Positions 48,756-59,200 of a stretch of 64,000 bases of DNA are shown here, piece by piece; position 1 is the first letter of the stretch; each line of letters opens with the position of its first letter. The stretch lies in contig CM034242.1 in assembly GCA_019916065.1 (NCBI GenBank), positions 15,190,823 through 15,254,822 of the forward strand, in the 5' to 3' direction. The notes beneath the pieces were generated by a model. That model searched no databases. It saw only the letters and a list, made by a program, of their open reading frames with translations, and was not told the origin of the DNA. The stretch comes from Vitellaria paradoxa (lineage: Eukaryota > Streptophyta > Magnoliopsida > Ericales > Sapotaceae). Position numbers and translations under genes: made by a program.

Positions 48756-49792
48756 CCTAAAAATAAGAAAAGTTACGTACTTGAGTTTTCTTATTTTTAA
48801 ATTTAAAAATAAAATGTGAATAATATGTCTAAAAATTATAAAAAAATTAAATTTTGATAAAAATATACAAAATAAAAAATAATTATTAGAAAGAAGCCAA
48901 CTTATTTGAAATATGTCAGTTGCCAAAGGAGTAGTAAATAACCAATGGCGGACAACTTTTATTAAAAGGTATCCATGGAAGATAGATTCAAATTTTTAAT
49001 TTTTTGAATGCTTTTGAAATCTATTAATCTAAAATATTTAAAATTTTAAAGGGGTAAATGTAGAAATTTTAAAAATTTGAAGGGTTAATACCTTATTTTT
49101 TAAAAATATATAATATATATGTATAAATACTAAATACACTTTAGTTTTTTACTTGAAACATTTCCTTTTTTTTTTTATAATAAATAGTAAGCGTGCATAA
49201 TCAAAACCATCAAATCAAACCCAACCAAATTGATGTAATTAGGTAGCACACTTTTTAATTAACTTATGTTATATATATATATATATATATAGATAACATA
49301 AGACAATTATAATCTGAATCAAAAATTTAATACATGACAATCAGACTCGTATAAAAAATATAGATATATATATCTACAAACTTCTCCAACTCAGGAGATA
49401 CTGTATTTTTTTTTTTTTTGGTTTATAAATTATAATTCTTCAAATAAAAAATTACAAAATATGCGTAACAATTGAAAACAAAAATTCTAATGTGTTTGAT
49501 TCAACTGTTAATGTAATTAAATTACCAAAAAATAAAAAAATTGTTAATGTAGTTAGATTAATATAGAGAAATGGTAAATACACTTCTCCATCAGTTTTCC
49601 CTAGACTATAATAACTTTATCACTCAAGCGTTTGGTATCCAAAAAGTGAAGAAGTAGATTGGCACAATTCAAAAATTCTAATCAAGAACTATTCCAACAT
49701 GATTCCGTCTACTCGTTTAAATGGCTTTTGTGAGAAAATTTAAAATTTAGGCATTCAGTGAACAAAAATTGATGAAAATTTATAAAATCTAA
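46550..49792. other. AT-rich gene-free DNA
   Basis: No gene. Contains a 29-bp tandem duplicate at 48484-48541 (unit starting TAAGCATTTAATT, ending TGTGGGATC) and (TA)n tracts near 48726-48748 and 49270-49291. 46880-47110 shows repeated GATATGAGTA/GGATAATTATATG words. The GC-richer piece 47500-47830 has no usable frame. Confidence 0.4.
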
Positions 49793-50099
49793 GTGTAATT
49801 TGATTTATTTTTCTATTTTCAATTTATTTTTCCTATTTTTTGTTTTGAATTCATTGTTCATTTAATCCTTCTGAAGGAAAATAGTTCAAAATTCATTTGG
49901 TTACTTGTATTTTCAAAATTTGTTTTAAAAAATAGAAAATAAGTTTACACATGAAATGAAAAATAGCAAAAAGTTATTTTGAGAATTTTTAACAAAAAAT
50001 AAGAAAAATATCAAAATAAGGAAATAAAACATTTTCTATTTCTTCTTTTTGAGATTTTTAACACATAAAACAAAAATAAAAAAATAAACAAAATGTCAT
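49793..50099. mobile_element. MITE family A, copy 4
   Basis: About 307 bp. Left AGTGTAATTTGATTTATTT, right aaataaacaaaatgtcatt. Internal blocks GGAAAATAGTTCAAAATTCA, GTTTACACATGAAATGAAAA and AAAATATCAAAATAAGGAAA match copies 1 and 2 closely, although the ends are diverged. Confidence 0.75.
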
Positions 50100-50400
50100 T
50101 TTAGAGTTTTAAAATAAATACACACAAATGAAAATAGGCAAAAACTGATAAAAATTTGTAGATTTTAGATACCAAGCGACCCCATTCAAATATCGAGTAT
50201 TTCGCATAATCCACGCAAAATGTTGAAATCTAACTCAAATTGATTCGAATTATTAAATTTTGACTCATGCTCAATTCCATCCCATAAAATTATCACTTGA
50301 ATTTCTTTTTTCAAGTTCAGTAATCAGCATGGACATTTCGGGTTGAGTTGGTCCAACTTGCACCCTGTGGAAACGCAATAGTGTAAATTTGTATTATTTA

Positions 50401-50756
50401 GGGCTCGTTTGGAGTAAAAAAAAATAAAATAAATTGAGATAAAATGTGGTTTGGAGCTAATTTTGGCGTCATTTTTTCTGAAAAATCACAAACCGTAAGA
50501 ACGGTCCTCCAAATCCGTTCCCACGGATTCAAAAAAAATTTAAAAAAATAGCGACAATGGTACTCATTTGAAAGCTTTCGATACGAAGAATGTGATTGTA
50601 TAAAAAATTTATACATTCGGTTAACCTATTTTTAAATTTTTTTTTAGTGAAATATTGAAATTTTTTGAAATTAGTGATGGTGAAAAAATTAGACGTAGAA
50701 GAGTTGTTAGAGATTTATAGAATTTTTTGAAAATTTTTTTTACTCCAAACGAGCCC
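50401..50756 (+). mobile_element. Tourist-like MITE family C, copy 1 (356 bp, TSD TTA)
   Basis: Perfect inverted ends GGGCTCGTTTGGAGTAAAAA and TTTTTACTCCAAACGAGCCC. TTA flanks both ends (50398-50400, 50757-50759). Internal landmark CCGTTCCCACGG and GTACTCATTTGAAAGCTTTC are shared with copies 2 and 3. TIR sequence and 3-bp duplication fit PIF/Harbinger-derived Tourist MITEs. A minus-strand open frame of 72 codons inside is a shadow of the repeat, not a gene. Confidence 0.9.
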
Positions 50757-51007
50757 TTAACAATCGAGTTGATTTAGTCATAGATAATTTTTTTAATCCG
50801 CGTATTGAAAGTTCAAGCATTAGAAGGAATATTTTGGAGTCGGATGGTAAGCCACGATTGATGACAGCTGGACCCAGGGTCGCTGCCACTCGCTAATTAC
50901 TTCAACCAAACGAATACGCTGAACTGGGTATGCTCTTTTCTGGATATATGATTTCTCGAACTAAGGAACGATTTTTAATATATATAGATTAAGAATACAC
51001 ACGTTAT

Positions 51008-51144
51008 GGGAGTGTTTGGAATTATAAAAATTTATATAAATTTATAAAAATCACGGTTTTATAATTTGAATAGTGAGTAAGAAAATTTAAATTTTACAAA
51101 GATTTACAAAATTTTGTAAAGTTATGTAAAATTCCAAATGAACC
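51008..51144. mobile_element. Tourist-like MITE, 137 bp, TSD TAT
   Basis: Inverted ends GGGAGTGTTTGGAATT and AATTCCAAATGAACC; TAT on both sides (51005-51007, 51145-51147). It ends 7 bp before the next element begins. Confidence 0.7.
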
Positions 51145-51151
51145 TATTTAT

Positions 51152-51505
51152 GGGCTCGTTTGGAGTAAAAAAATAAGATAAATTGAGATAAAATGTGGTT
51201 TGGAGTTAATTTTGGCGCTGTTTTTTTTGAAAAATCGCAAATCGTGGGAACGATTTTCCAAATCTGTTCCCACGGATTCAAAAAAAATTTAAAAAAATAG
51301 CGACAATGGTACTCATTTGAAAGCTTTCGACACGAAAAATGTGATTGTATAAAAAATTTACACATTCAGTTAACTTATTTTTAGATTTTTTTTTAGCGAA
51401 ATATTGAAATTTTTTGAAATTAGTGATGGTGGGAAAATTAGAGGTAGAAGAGTTGTTGAAAATTTATAGAGTTTTTTGGAGATTTTTTTTACTCCAAACG
51501 AGTCC
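51152..51505 (+). mobile_element. Tourist-like MITE family C, copy 2 (354 bp, TSD TAT)
   Basis: Ends GGGCTCGTTTGGAGTAAAAA and ACTCCAAACGAGTCC; TAT flanks (51149-51151, 51506-51508). Very similar throughout to copy 1 in the same orientation. Confidence 0.9.
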
Positions 51506-52331
51506 TATGTTTCATTTTGGTAACTTGTGCTTAAACAAATATATATTTATATAATCAAACAGAATGATTTTTTTAAAATGTCAATCTCACAAATTAAGAT
51601 CCAATAGTTAAGAATTATTTTTTATATACTTTAATGATTGATACAATTTTTATATTTTTAACTTCTCGCTTACAAAATGATTAGTGGACCCCACTATCAT
51701 ATATCCTACAAAATAATTTAAATATTTTAAGAGTAAAAATCACATGTAAATTAAAATTGTCAACTTACATTCTGCTCAATTATGATTTCCAGTAAATTAA
51801 AATTTTCAAATTAAAGTATCATAATTTATGTTTTCTTTTATAATACTTATAAAAAATTAGTTGGAGAGAGAGAGAGACCAAAACACATAAAATAGTTAGA
51901 CTTGGGGCCTGAAATTACCTTTCAACTTTAGATTCCTAAAATTGAATCATAACTGTTCATTTAATGTCAACTTGATCTCACCATTCAATTTAAAAAGACA
52001 ATTATTTATTTTTTTTTAAAAAAGGTAAATAAATAATAATATTAAGAATACTTTTTTTAAAATTTTTAAAAGTTAGTATTCCCTCCAATTTCTTTCCCTC
52101 CACTCACAAGGAACCAAAATCAGTTTCCACTGTTGCATCTTCTACGGCAAAAAAGAAACACCATTGTAGCATTTTAAGGAAGTTTATAGATGTTGTTCTA
52201 TTGAAAATTAAGGTTTGTTATTCTTCCTATTGTTATCTTTCCATTTTACAACTTTTTTTGTAAGAAAAAAAAAATAAAAAGTGAAAACAAAAAAATTAAA
52301 AAAAGTAAGAAATCACCAAAAAGATTATTAT
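51506..52331. other. Spacer between MITEs
   Basis: AT-rich. The stretch 52070-52230 has mixed composition resembling a 5' leader, but no coding frame follows. Confidence 0.4.
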
Positions 52332-52499
52332 GGGCTCGTTTGGCATGCAATAATTTGCTGAAAATCTCTAAAAATCTCTATAAATCTCTGTTAATTTTAT
52401 ATCACATCAACTTTTTTCTCTCACTGCACGTATTATGAACTCTCCCCAAACCACAATTTATCTCAATTTATCTCATTTTTTCTTACTCCAAACAAACCC
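52332..52499. mobile_element. Short Tourist-like MITE, 168 bp, TSD TAT
   Basis: Left end GGGCTCGTTTGGCATGCA as in family C, right end TTACTCCAAACAAACCC; TAT on both sides (52329-52331, 52500-52502). The right 60 bp (CAATTTATCTCAATTTATCT) match family C reversed, but the centre differs and contains the CACTGCACG-ATTATGAACTC block seen at 31739-31896. Looks like a recombinant or deletion derivative. Confidence 0.75.
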
Positions 52500-52951
52500 T
52501 ATACCATCACAAACCCAAACCAAGATGCACAAATACCACGCTCATAATTTCCTTTTCAATACTAATTGATAAACAAAACTTTAAAAAGTTACGAGTAATT
52601 CCAATATATTTCTTGTAAGAAGTAACTTAAAAAAGTTACGAGGAATTCCACTGGTTTGTTTATTTATTTATTTTTCTGTATCTTTGATTTGCTTGTTCGA
52701 GATTTAGAGGCATAATTTGTGGCATAAGTTTTGGACATGATAGTGGATTTGACATATTTATGCGGGAAAAGTTAAAAAAAATCTCAGCCATTGATGATAT
52801 GATAGTAAATCTCAACCATTAATTGGATTATATATTTTGAAACATTGAACTATTCTATTATATAGATAATTATTTAATAATATAATTTTTTTCAATCATT
52901 AGGATTAAAATATCATCATTCAACCTACTTTTTTTAATTCTCGAATATTCT

Positions 52952-53328
52952 GGGGCCATTTGGACTTCCGACCAAGTTCAAAGGATTTCAAAAAATTTCA
53001 ACTTTTCAAACTTCAAAAAAATTTTAACTTTTTCAAAAAATTTGTCAAAATTCATTGGAACAAACCATTATAACGCGTTCTAACGAATTTTGACAGGTTT
53101 TTAAAAAAGTTAGATTGATATTTGTACCAAAAAATTTTACAAAACTCTAAAAGTTTTCAAGATTTTACATTAAAATTTTATCACGTGTCACTTTATATAA
53201 TTTTTAGCAACTTTATATTAAATCAAATACACATATCCAACTATTATTTCAAAACAACTTTTTACAGTCTAAACTCCAAAAAATTTCACATTTGTTAAAT
53301 TTTTTTTTTAACACTCCAAACCACCTCA
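52952..53328 (-). mobile_element. MITE family D, copy 1 (inverted)
   Basis: Ends GGGGCCATTTGGACTT and ACTCCAAACCACCTC pair as inverted repeats. On the minus strand the interior matches 55020-55377: TATATAAAGTGACACGTG, TTTTAGAGTTTTGTA and GTTCCAACG-type blocks in the same order. Target duplication not clear. Confidence 0.65.
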
Positions 53329-54530
53329 TTATCTATTAGACTTTTTATATTTTTATATACCTATCTATATTTAGGTATAGTGAAAGAAAAGATAATAAAA
53401 AAATTTATAAAAAAAAAATATTTGTGCCATGCCATGTCTGCTTAAGTTGTAATATCATATCATATTTTATAATTCTGAACATCTTATGTTAGTGTTTTAT
53501 GATCCGTAATGATTCACCTCTCTCGCTTATTCGCAAGAATAAATCCCAAATCATAAGGTTGGCAATTTATAGAAATGAGAAGCCGTATGAAAAATAATTT
53601 AATTTGAAAATCCCCTTCTATATTATAAAAATAGTACACAAATAATAATTATTAAAAAAAAAAACGTAATATACAAATATTATTAGTATATTTTTATGTT
53701 TTATATTTATATCATTTGTATCCTTTTGATTTGTTTTATGTGTTATTTTATTTTTATATTATTAATAGATAATTTTATTTTATTTGATTATTGTTTTTTT
53801 TTTTTACTATTGGTTTTAACTGGATCATCAACTTGTAAAATTGTCCTTGGGCTCAGAGACTCACCGGGCCCCCGTTACGTTGCTTATAAGTCGGGCCACC
53901 TGCCAAAATTGTCCTAAACTTTTTACTATGGGCCAATTGGGAGGCCCAGGTTTAAATATTGGAAGAAGGAGAGTTGGGCCCTCCACATGCAATTATGCTG
54001 ATCATCCCAGCCTAGCCCTTCAAGACTCTTGTTGGAGATACTTGCAAGATAAGTTTACATTTTTATTTTTTTTTTATTTTTGTTGTAAAAACACGAAATT
54101 AGTTACGTTTTAGTCGAATAATTTCTGAAATATTCTCTAAGTAAGTAGATGGATGAAGAGAAAAGTGAGGAATATACTTTATTCAATTGGAATTTAATAC
54201 AAAATTAATGAGTGAGGGACTGAAACAAGTCATTTGATCCTTGAGTAAGTCTGACATAACTTGATCAATGATTCGAATATAATTAAAACATGGCACGACC
54301 CATCTATGAGTTATTAAAAAAAAAAATAAATATAATACAACACAAATATGTGAATATAAAATTAACATGATTTAACATTAGTTTGGCTGCTTATAAAAAA
54401 ATTATTTATTTAACATATTTATTAAAATTTTAAAATATTTAAATATTAGCGTGATTATAAATCAAAATATGATACACAAATTTATATTGCTACACTTAAG
54501 TTGAAATTCGAGTAATAGTAATATTTTTTT
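53329..54530. other. Intergenic, no gene
   Basis: AT-rich, with a GC-richer island at 53815-54045 (GGGCTCAGAGACTCACCGGGC and repeated GGGCC words) that has no convincing frame or splice context. Confidence 0.35.
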
Positions 54531-54533
54531 CAT

Positions 54534-54890
54534 GGCCCTATTTGGCATAAAATAAAACTTTAAAAAACTCTATAAATCTCCAACAATCCATCTATCTCTG
54601 ATTTTCCTACCATCACTAATTTCAAAAAATTCTAATATTTCGCTAAAAAAAAAAATTTGAAAGTAGGTTAACTGAATGTGTAAATTTTTTATACAATCAT
54701 ATTCTTCGTGTCGAAATCTTTCAAACGAGTACCATTGTTACTATTTTTTGTGAATTTTTTTAATCCGTGGGAACGGATTTGGAAAACCGTTCCCACGGTT
54801 TGGACTTTTCAGAAAAAAACGACGCCAAAATTAACCAAAAATTATATTTTATCTCAATTTATCTTATTTTTTCTTACCCCAAACGGGGCC
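54534..54890 (-). mobile_element. Tourist-like MITE family C, copy 3 (357 bp, inverted, TSD CAT)
   Basis: Reverse-complement copy of the family at 50401 and 51152, with the CCGTTCCCACGG block. Ends GGCCCTATTTGGCATAAA and ACCCCAAACGGGGCC; CAT on both sides (54531-54533, 54891-54893). Confidence 0.88.
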
Positions 54891-54943
54891 CATATCATGC
54901 ATAATGATGTTTCTTTGATATTCTTTTCTAAAAAAAAAAAAAA

Positions 54944-55434
54944 GACTCCGTTTGAAATGGTAAAAAATTTTAAAAAAAAGTGAAAAATATTAAAAAATTC
55001 TAAAAATTATTTACTTTTTGAGTGCGTTTGGAGTCCCAACTAAATCCAAAAGTTTCCAAAAGTTTTTAAAAGTGTATTTTGAAATTATTGCGTAATGATT
55101 GTTGAATGTTTATATTTGATTTGATATAAAATTGTTAAAAAGTATATAAAGTGACACGTGTCAAAATTCTAGTAGAAGATTTTGAAAAATTTTAGAGTTT
55201 TGTATATTTTTTTGTATACATGTCAGATCACTTTTATTTGAATTTTGGAAAAATTCGTTGGAACGGAGCATATGTGGTGCGTTCCAACGGCATTTCAAAA
55301 TTTTGACAGACTGTGTTAGCGGCAGCTGTGTCAGATTTTGGGTTTTTTTAGGTTTTTTTGAGGCTCCAAATGAAACCTTTATTTCACTGTACGAATTATG
55401 AACTCACAATTTATTTTATTTTTTTTTTTACTTT
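54944..55434. mobile_element. Tourist-like element interrupted by a family D MITE
   Basis: Left part (CTCCGTTTGAAATGG ... AAAATTATTTACTTTTT) and right part (TTATTTCACTGTACGAATTA...) together give the same order as 31739-31896 and are separated by the element at 55020-55377. Ends are imprecise. Confidence 0.55.
55020..55377 (+). mobile_element. MITE family D, copy 2 (358 bp, TSD TTT), nested
   Basis: Inverted ends GAGTGCGTTTGGAGTCC and GGCTCCAAATGAAACC; TTT at 55017-55019 and 55378-55380. Inserted inside another element. Confidence 0.75.
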
Positions 55435-55596
55435 GAGTGCATTTGGAGTGATAAAAAAAATGAGATAAATTGTGGGTTCGTAATTCGTATAATGAGATAA
55501 AAAAATAAATAACTTTTAAATTTTTTCAATATTTTCACCACATTTCAAAATTTTCTCTCATTTCAAACAAAATTTTTTGTCACTCAAAACACACCC
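55435..55596. mobile_element. Tourist-like MITE, about 162 bp
   Basis: Left end GAGTGCATTTGGAGTGAT, right end GTCACTCAAAACACACCC, inverted. Directly adjoins the nested pair; no clear target duplication. Confidence 0.55.
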
Positions 55597-55936
55597 AAAG
55601 AAGGGGAAAAAAAATTGTGAGTTATAACAACGCATCTATGCATGCTTACTAGTTCTCGAATTTAACGCAAGTTTTGTACACAAACAAGAAATGGGCAAAT
55701 CACATCCTCAATTGACAAATATATATGTATGACTAATGTATATGTATGTGAGAATATCATAGTAATTACTCCTAGAATTTACATTTTAAGCAATGAGTAC
55801 CCCTCCCAAATAAAGTAAGTCCCCCAACGCAAGAAGCTAAAGTTTGGAGGGAAGGGATTACATTTTTGATTTCATCGGAAGAGGGCAAACTCTACCATCA
55901 ATTATGGCGGGAAGTGTCCGTACAGTCCTTACTCTC

Positions 55937-55950
55937 ATATAAAACCCTAA
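55937..55950 (+). promoter_or_regulatory. TATA box and telo-box of the UBR7 gene
   Basis: ATATAAAA (55937-55944) overlaps AAACCCTAA (55942-55950), a telo-box common in promoters of plant housekeeping genes. They lie about 330 bp upstream of the ATG, before a CT-rich leader (55988-56010) that would be the 5' UTR. Confidence 0.55.
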
Positions 55951-56278
55951 CTCGTCCTCAAACCCCACAAACTCGACCCGTCCTGGGTTCTCTCTCCCCT
56001 TCTCTAGCCCCTGTCAGCTGTGAAATCGATCGATTGGTGCCCTAAGATGTCCCCAATCACCATGTTTGATTCCTTTTCTCGGACTTTTGCCATCGCTTAT
56101 CGACGAATCTAGGGTTTCTGTTCTTTAGAGCAATCCTTTTTGTATTTCTTACCGGAAATCATCAGTTTATCGTGAAATTTCTCACAAGACTAGGGTTGAT
56201 CGATTGGATTTGGGGTTTACACTCTATAAACTTGGTCTTGACAATTGCACGATTAGCTGGATTTTCTACTGGGTGAAA

Positions 56279-59200
56279 ATGGCTGATGTCTTTGAAGAGG
56301 AAGCTGAGCCCACGGTTTCAATCCAGGAGTACCTTAAGGGCGTTGAGGAGCAGGAATTGGTAATCTCTTTGCCTTAGCCTAGCGTTTTTTTTGGGCCGTG
56401 TGCCGATGTGTTATGCTTTTCTTTGTTAGTTTAATCTATATCCCTTTTTTGGTGAGAAAATGCAGGAAAAATAAGTAAATTGAACTGTGGAACGGGGGAT
56501 TTTTCTTCTTTTTTTAGGTTCTTATGGACAATGGACTCTACTTCATGCATTAACGTTTGGCGTTTTGTTGGTTTGGATGGTTAATTGGATCCCAGAAGCA
56601 GGAGGAAATATAATGCTCAAATTTAATTAGATTTTCTGTTATTTGTTCAACTAGAAATCTAATTGTGCAATTGGTTCCTGCCCAATGATTTTTTGTTAGG
56701 TTGGGCTGGTTAGTGTTTGTTGGGCGGTAAAACATAAAAAATGTAGTCATACACTGGTATGATGATTTGTACCCTGTGGTGTGGTTTTGGTTTACTTGTT
56801 TATTAAATTTGTTTCGTTTTGCTAGAAGTTGCGGATTCATTTTGTATGACGGCCACTAAGGTTATCCAAGGTTCAGTCATGAAATTCCAGGGATTGATTG
56901 CAAAACTAATATGCTTCGATTCAATCGTGAATGCATGATGCTCTTTATTAAAGTCTTTAGATGTAGCATCATGATCCCAGTCCCATGGGAGGCATTCTTT
57001 TTTTTGGATACTCAGAAAAATGGTGTAGCTAATCCTTTTTGCAATATTTGGAATGTTATTCCTAGTCATCTACATTTGATTGAGTTTGATGGGAGAGAGA
57101 AAATATTTATTGCCTTGCAATCTCCACTCGCCATCTTGTGCTCTTTAGTGTGGTATTTCTTTTTGTTAGACCAGTTGAAGACCCAAACAGGTTGATAAGA
57201 ATAATAATTTTGAAAATAAATATTTATTTTATTCTGTTAAACATGTTATACATGTATCCGAATGAGGGTTTTAAGGAAATGAAGCTCATTTTTGTATCAT
57301 ATTCAATGGCTTATGTCTATATTATTTGTATGCACACATAGTGGTATGATTGTTATTATCCATCATTGGAAATTAGAACAAAGTTTACATTATGGAATTC
57401 CACTATAAGCTACTATAAATTACAATAATGTTAACAAAAAATGTAAGAGTTGTATGATATTAGGCTCTCCTTTTTTGCATCTGGTAACAAATTAGTTGTT
57501 CCCTTTAATTTCTATGAAGGGAAATGGTCGAAACAAAAGGCAAAAGAGATTTTTCCATATGTGGAAATTATTCTCTCTTTATACAGCGTTTGATTTTATT
57601 TTCATTTCTATCAAGTCAACTAGTATCAAGTACAAGCATGGAATGAGATATTAAAATAAGTTATGAGCGGGATTATATAAAATATGATCAATTATGGACC
57701 ATTTATGTAGTGAAATATTATGACATAATACAAAAATAAGCATTAGGAATGTTTCTATTCATGGTTCAAAGTATCTTATGAGACAACTGATACCTCGGCA
57801 TCTCGGATTCGTATTGAGGAGAACCGTGATGAGATTTCGGACTACATCAGAAACAAATTTCTGAGTGTCTTCAACTCACCTTGCTTTAGTTGATACTCAC
57901 CGATATCTCGGTGATAGACCAATACATGAATACAAAGCAGCGAGATATTGGCAATACTAACGATATATCAGTGACAAAAAAAGGGGGGGGGGGAAGACAT
58001 CTGACCTGTTATTTTAGATCTAGAAAGGGAAGACATCTGACCCGTTATTTTAGATCTAGATCTCAAAACTCAATTTGCTTGATCTCAAAACTCAGTCTGC
58101 TCGAGCCTTTAGATTTGGGCAAGAGAGACACTGATGGTTTGACCTTGCAATCATGCTAGTATTTGTTAGTTATTTGCTAATCGTTGCTGATATTTCCGGT
58201 GTTTGAGAGTTCTTTGCAAATCGCCGCTGATCTCATCACAGTTAGCAAAGGCCCTTGTTGCTGCTGTCAGAGCACTGCTGCCGTGAAAGCCTTTGCCATT
58301 GGACCGTTGCCGCTATCGTCGTCGTGGCCGTCTTGCTATTGCAACCTCTCTCTCGAAGCTTTAGACTCCCTTGCTTGCCAGTTTGGCTAATTGAACACAT
58401 TTTTTTTTTTTAATTTTGTAAATGGCTTTTTTTGGTTGTTTTTAGTTTGTAAATGGCCTTAAGAGATTTAAATGAATATACTCTTAAAAAATAATAATAA
58501 TAACTCACCCTTAGCCATTATTCAATATTTTTATAATTATTTTTATAAAACATATAATGAAAATATAGTTATTAAATATTATGACTAATATATAATGACC
58601 AAAATTAATAAAATATTATTTATTGTGACTAATATATTTCTTTATTTTCTTATTTTGAGCAATGCTTAGAATGGCTATGTATTTGGTTCATATATTTTGA
58701 GTTATGACTAATATATTTATTTTCTTATTTCGAGTAATGACTCGGTTGCATATTATAAATAGTTTATCTAAGGTTCAATTAAATAGTTATTAAATATTTG
58801 GTCATGATTACTTTAATTTTATAATTTTCAATTTTTTAATAAAAAAATAGACAAAATTTTTGTTTCTTCCGATACCGTGATGCGATATTGTGACCGTATA
58901 AAAAATTCTTAGGCCAATACGACGGTGACAGTCACAATCGGGACTTTAATCCATGTTTCTATTAGTATGCATTACTAACAAGGATATTATATAATAATAA
59001 ATTAGGCATTAATGAAAGGGTTAAAAAAACATTTGAAGCAATTGAGATTTTTCTCAGACATAATTGATTTCTAATATGGAGTAGAAGAATACAATTCTAA
59101 TCAAAATTAAATTGGATATGGATCTATTATTCCCCAGAAAGGATAGACATGAAGTTTGTTTCATTGCATGTTGAACATTCTTTTGGACAGTTGGAAGTGT

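Noticed and set aside
50398..51365. Two similar 72-73 residue minus-strand frames (MYKFFIQSHSS and MCKFFIQSHFS)
   Set aside because: They look like a duplicated gene pair but lie wholly inside two copies of MITE family C and include their terminal repeats. Similarity comes from the transposon, not from selection on a protein.
53815..54113. Possible small gene in a GC-richer patch
   Set aside because: Frames of 73-90 codons overlap in different frames without a signal peptide, domain or splice structure.
56911..58390. Open frames in UBR7 intron 1 (56911-57195, 57138-57341, 57890-58390)
   Set aside because: No recognisable domains, and repeats run through them.
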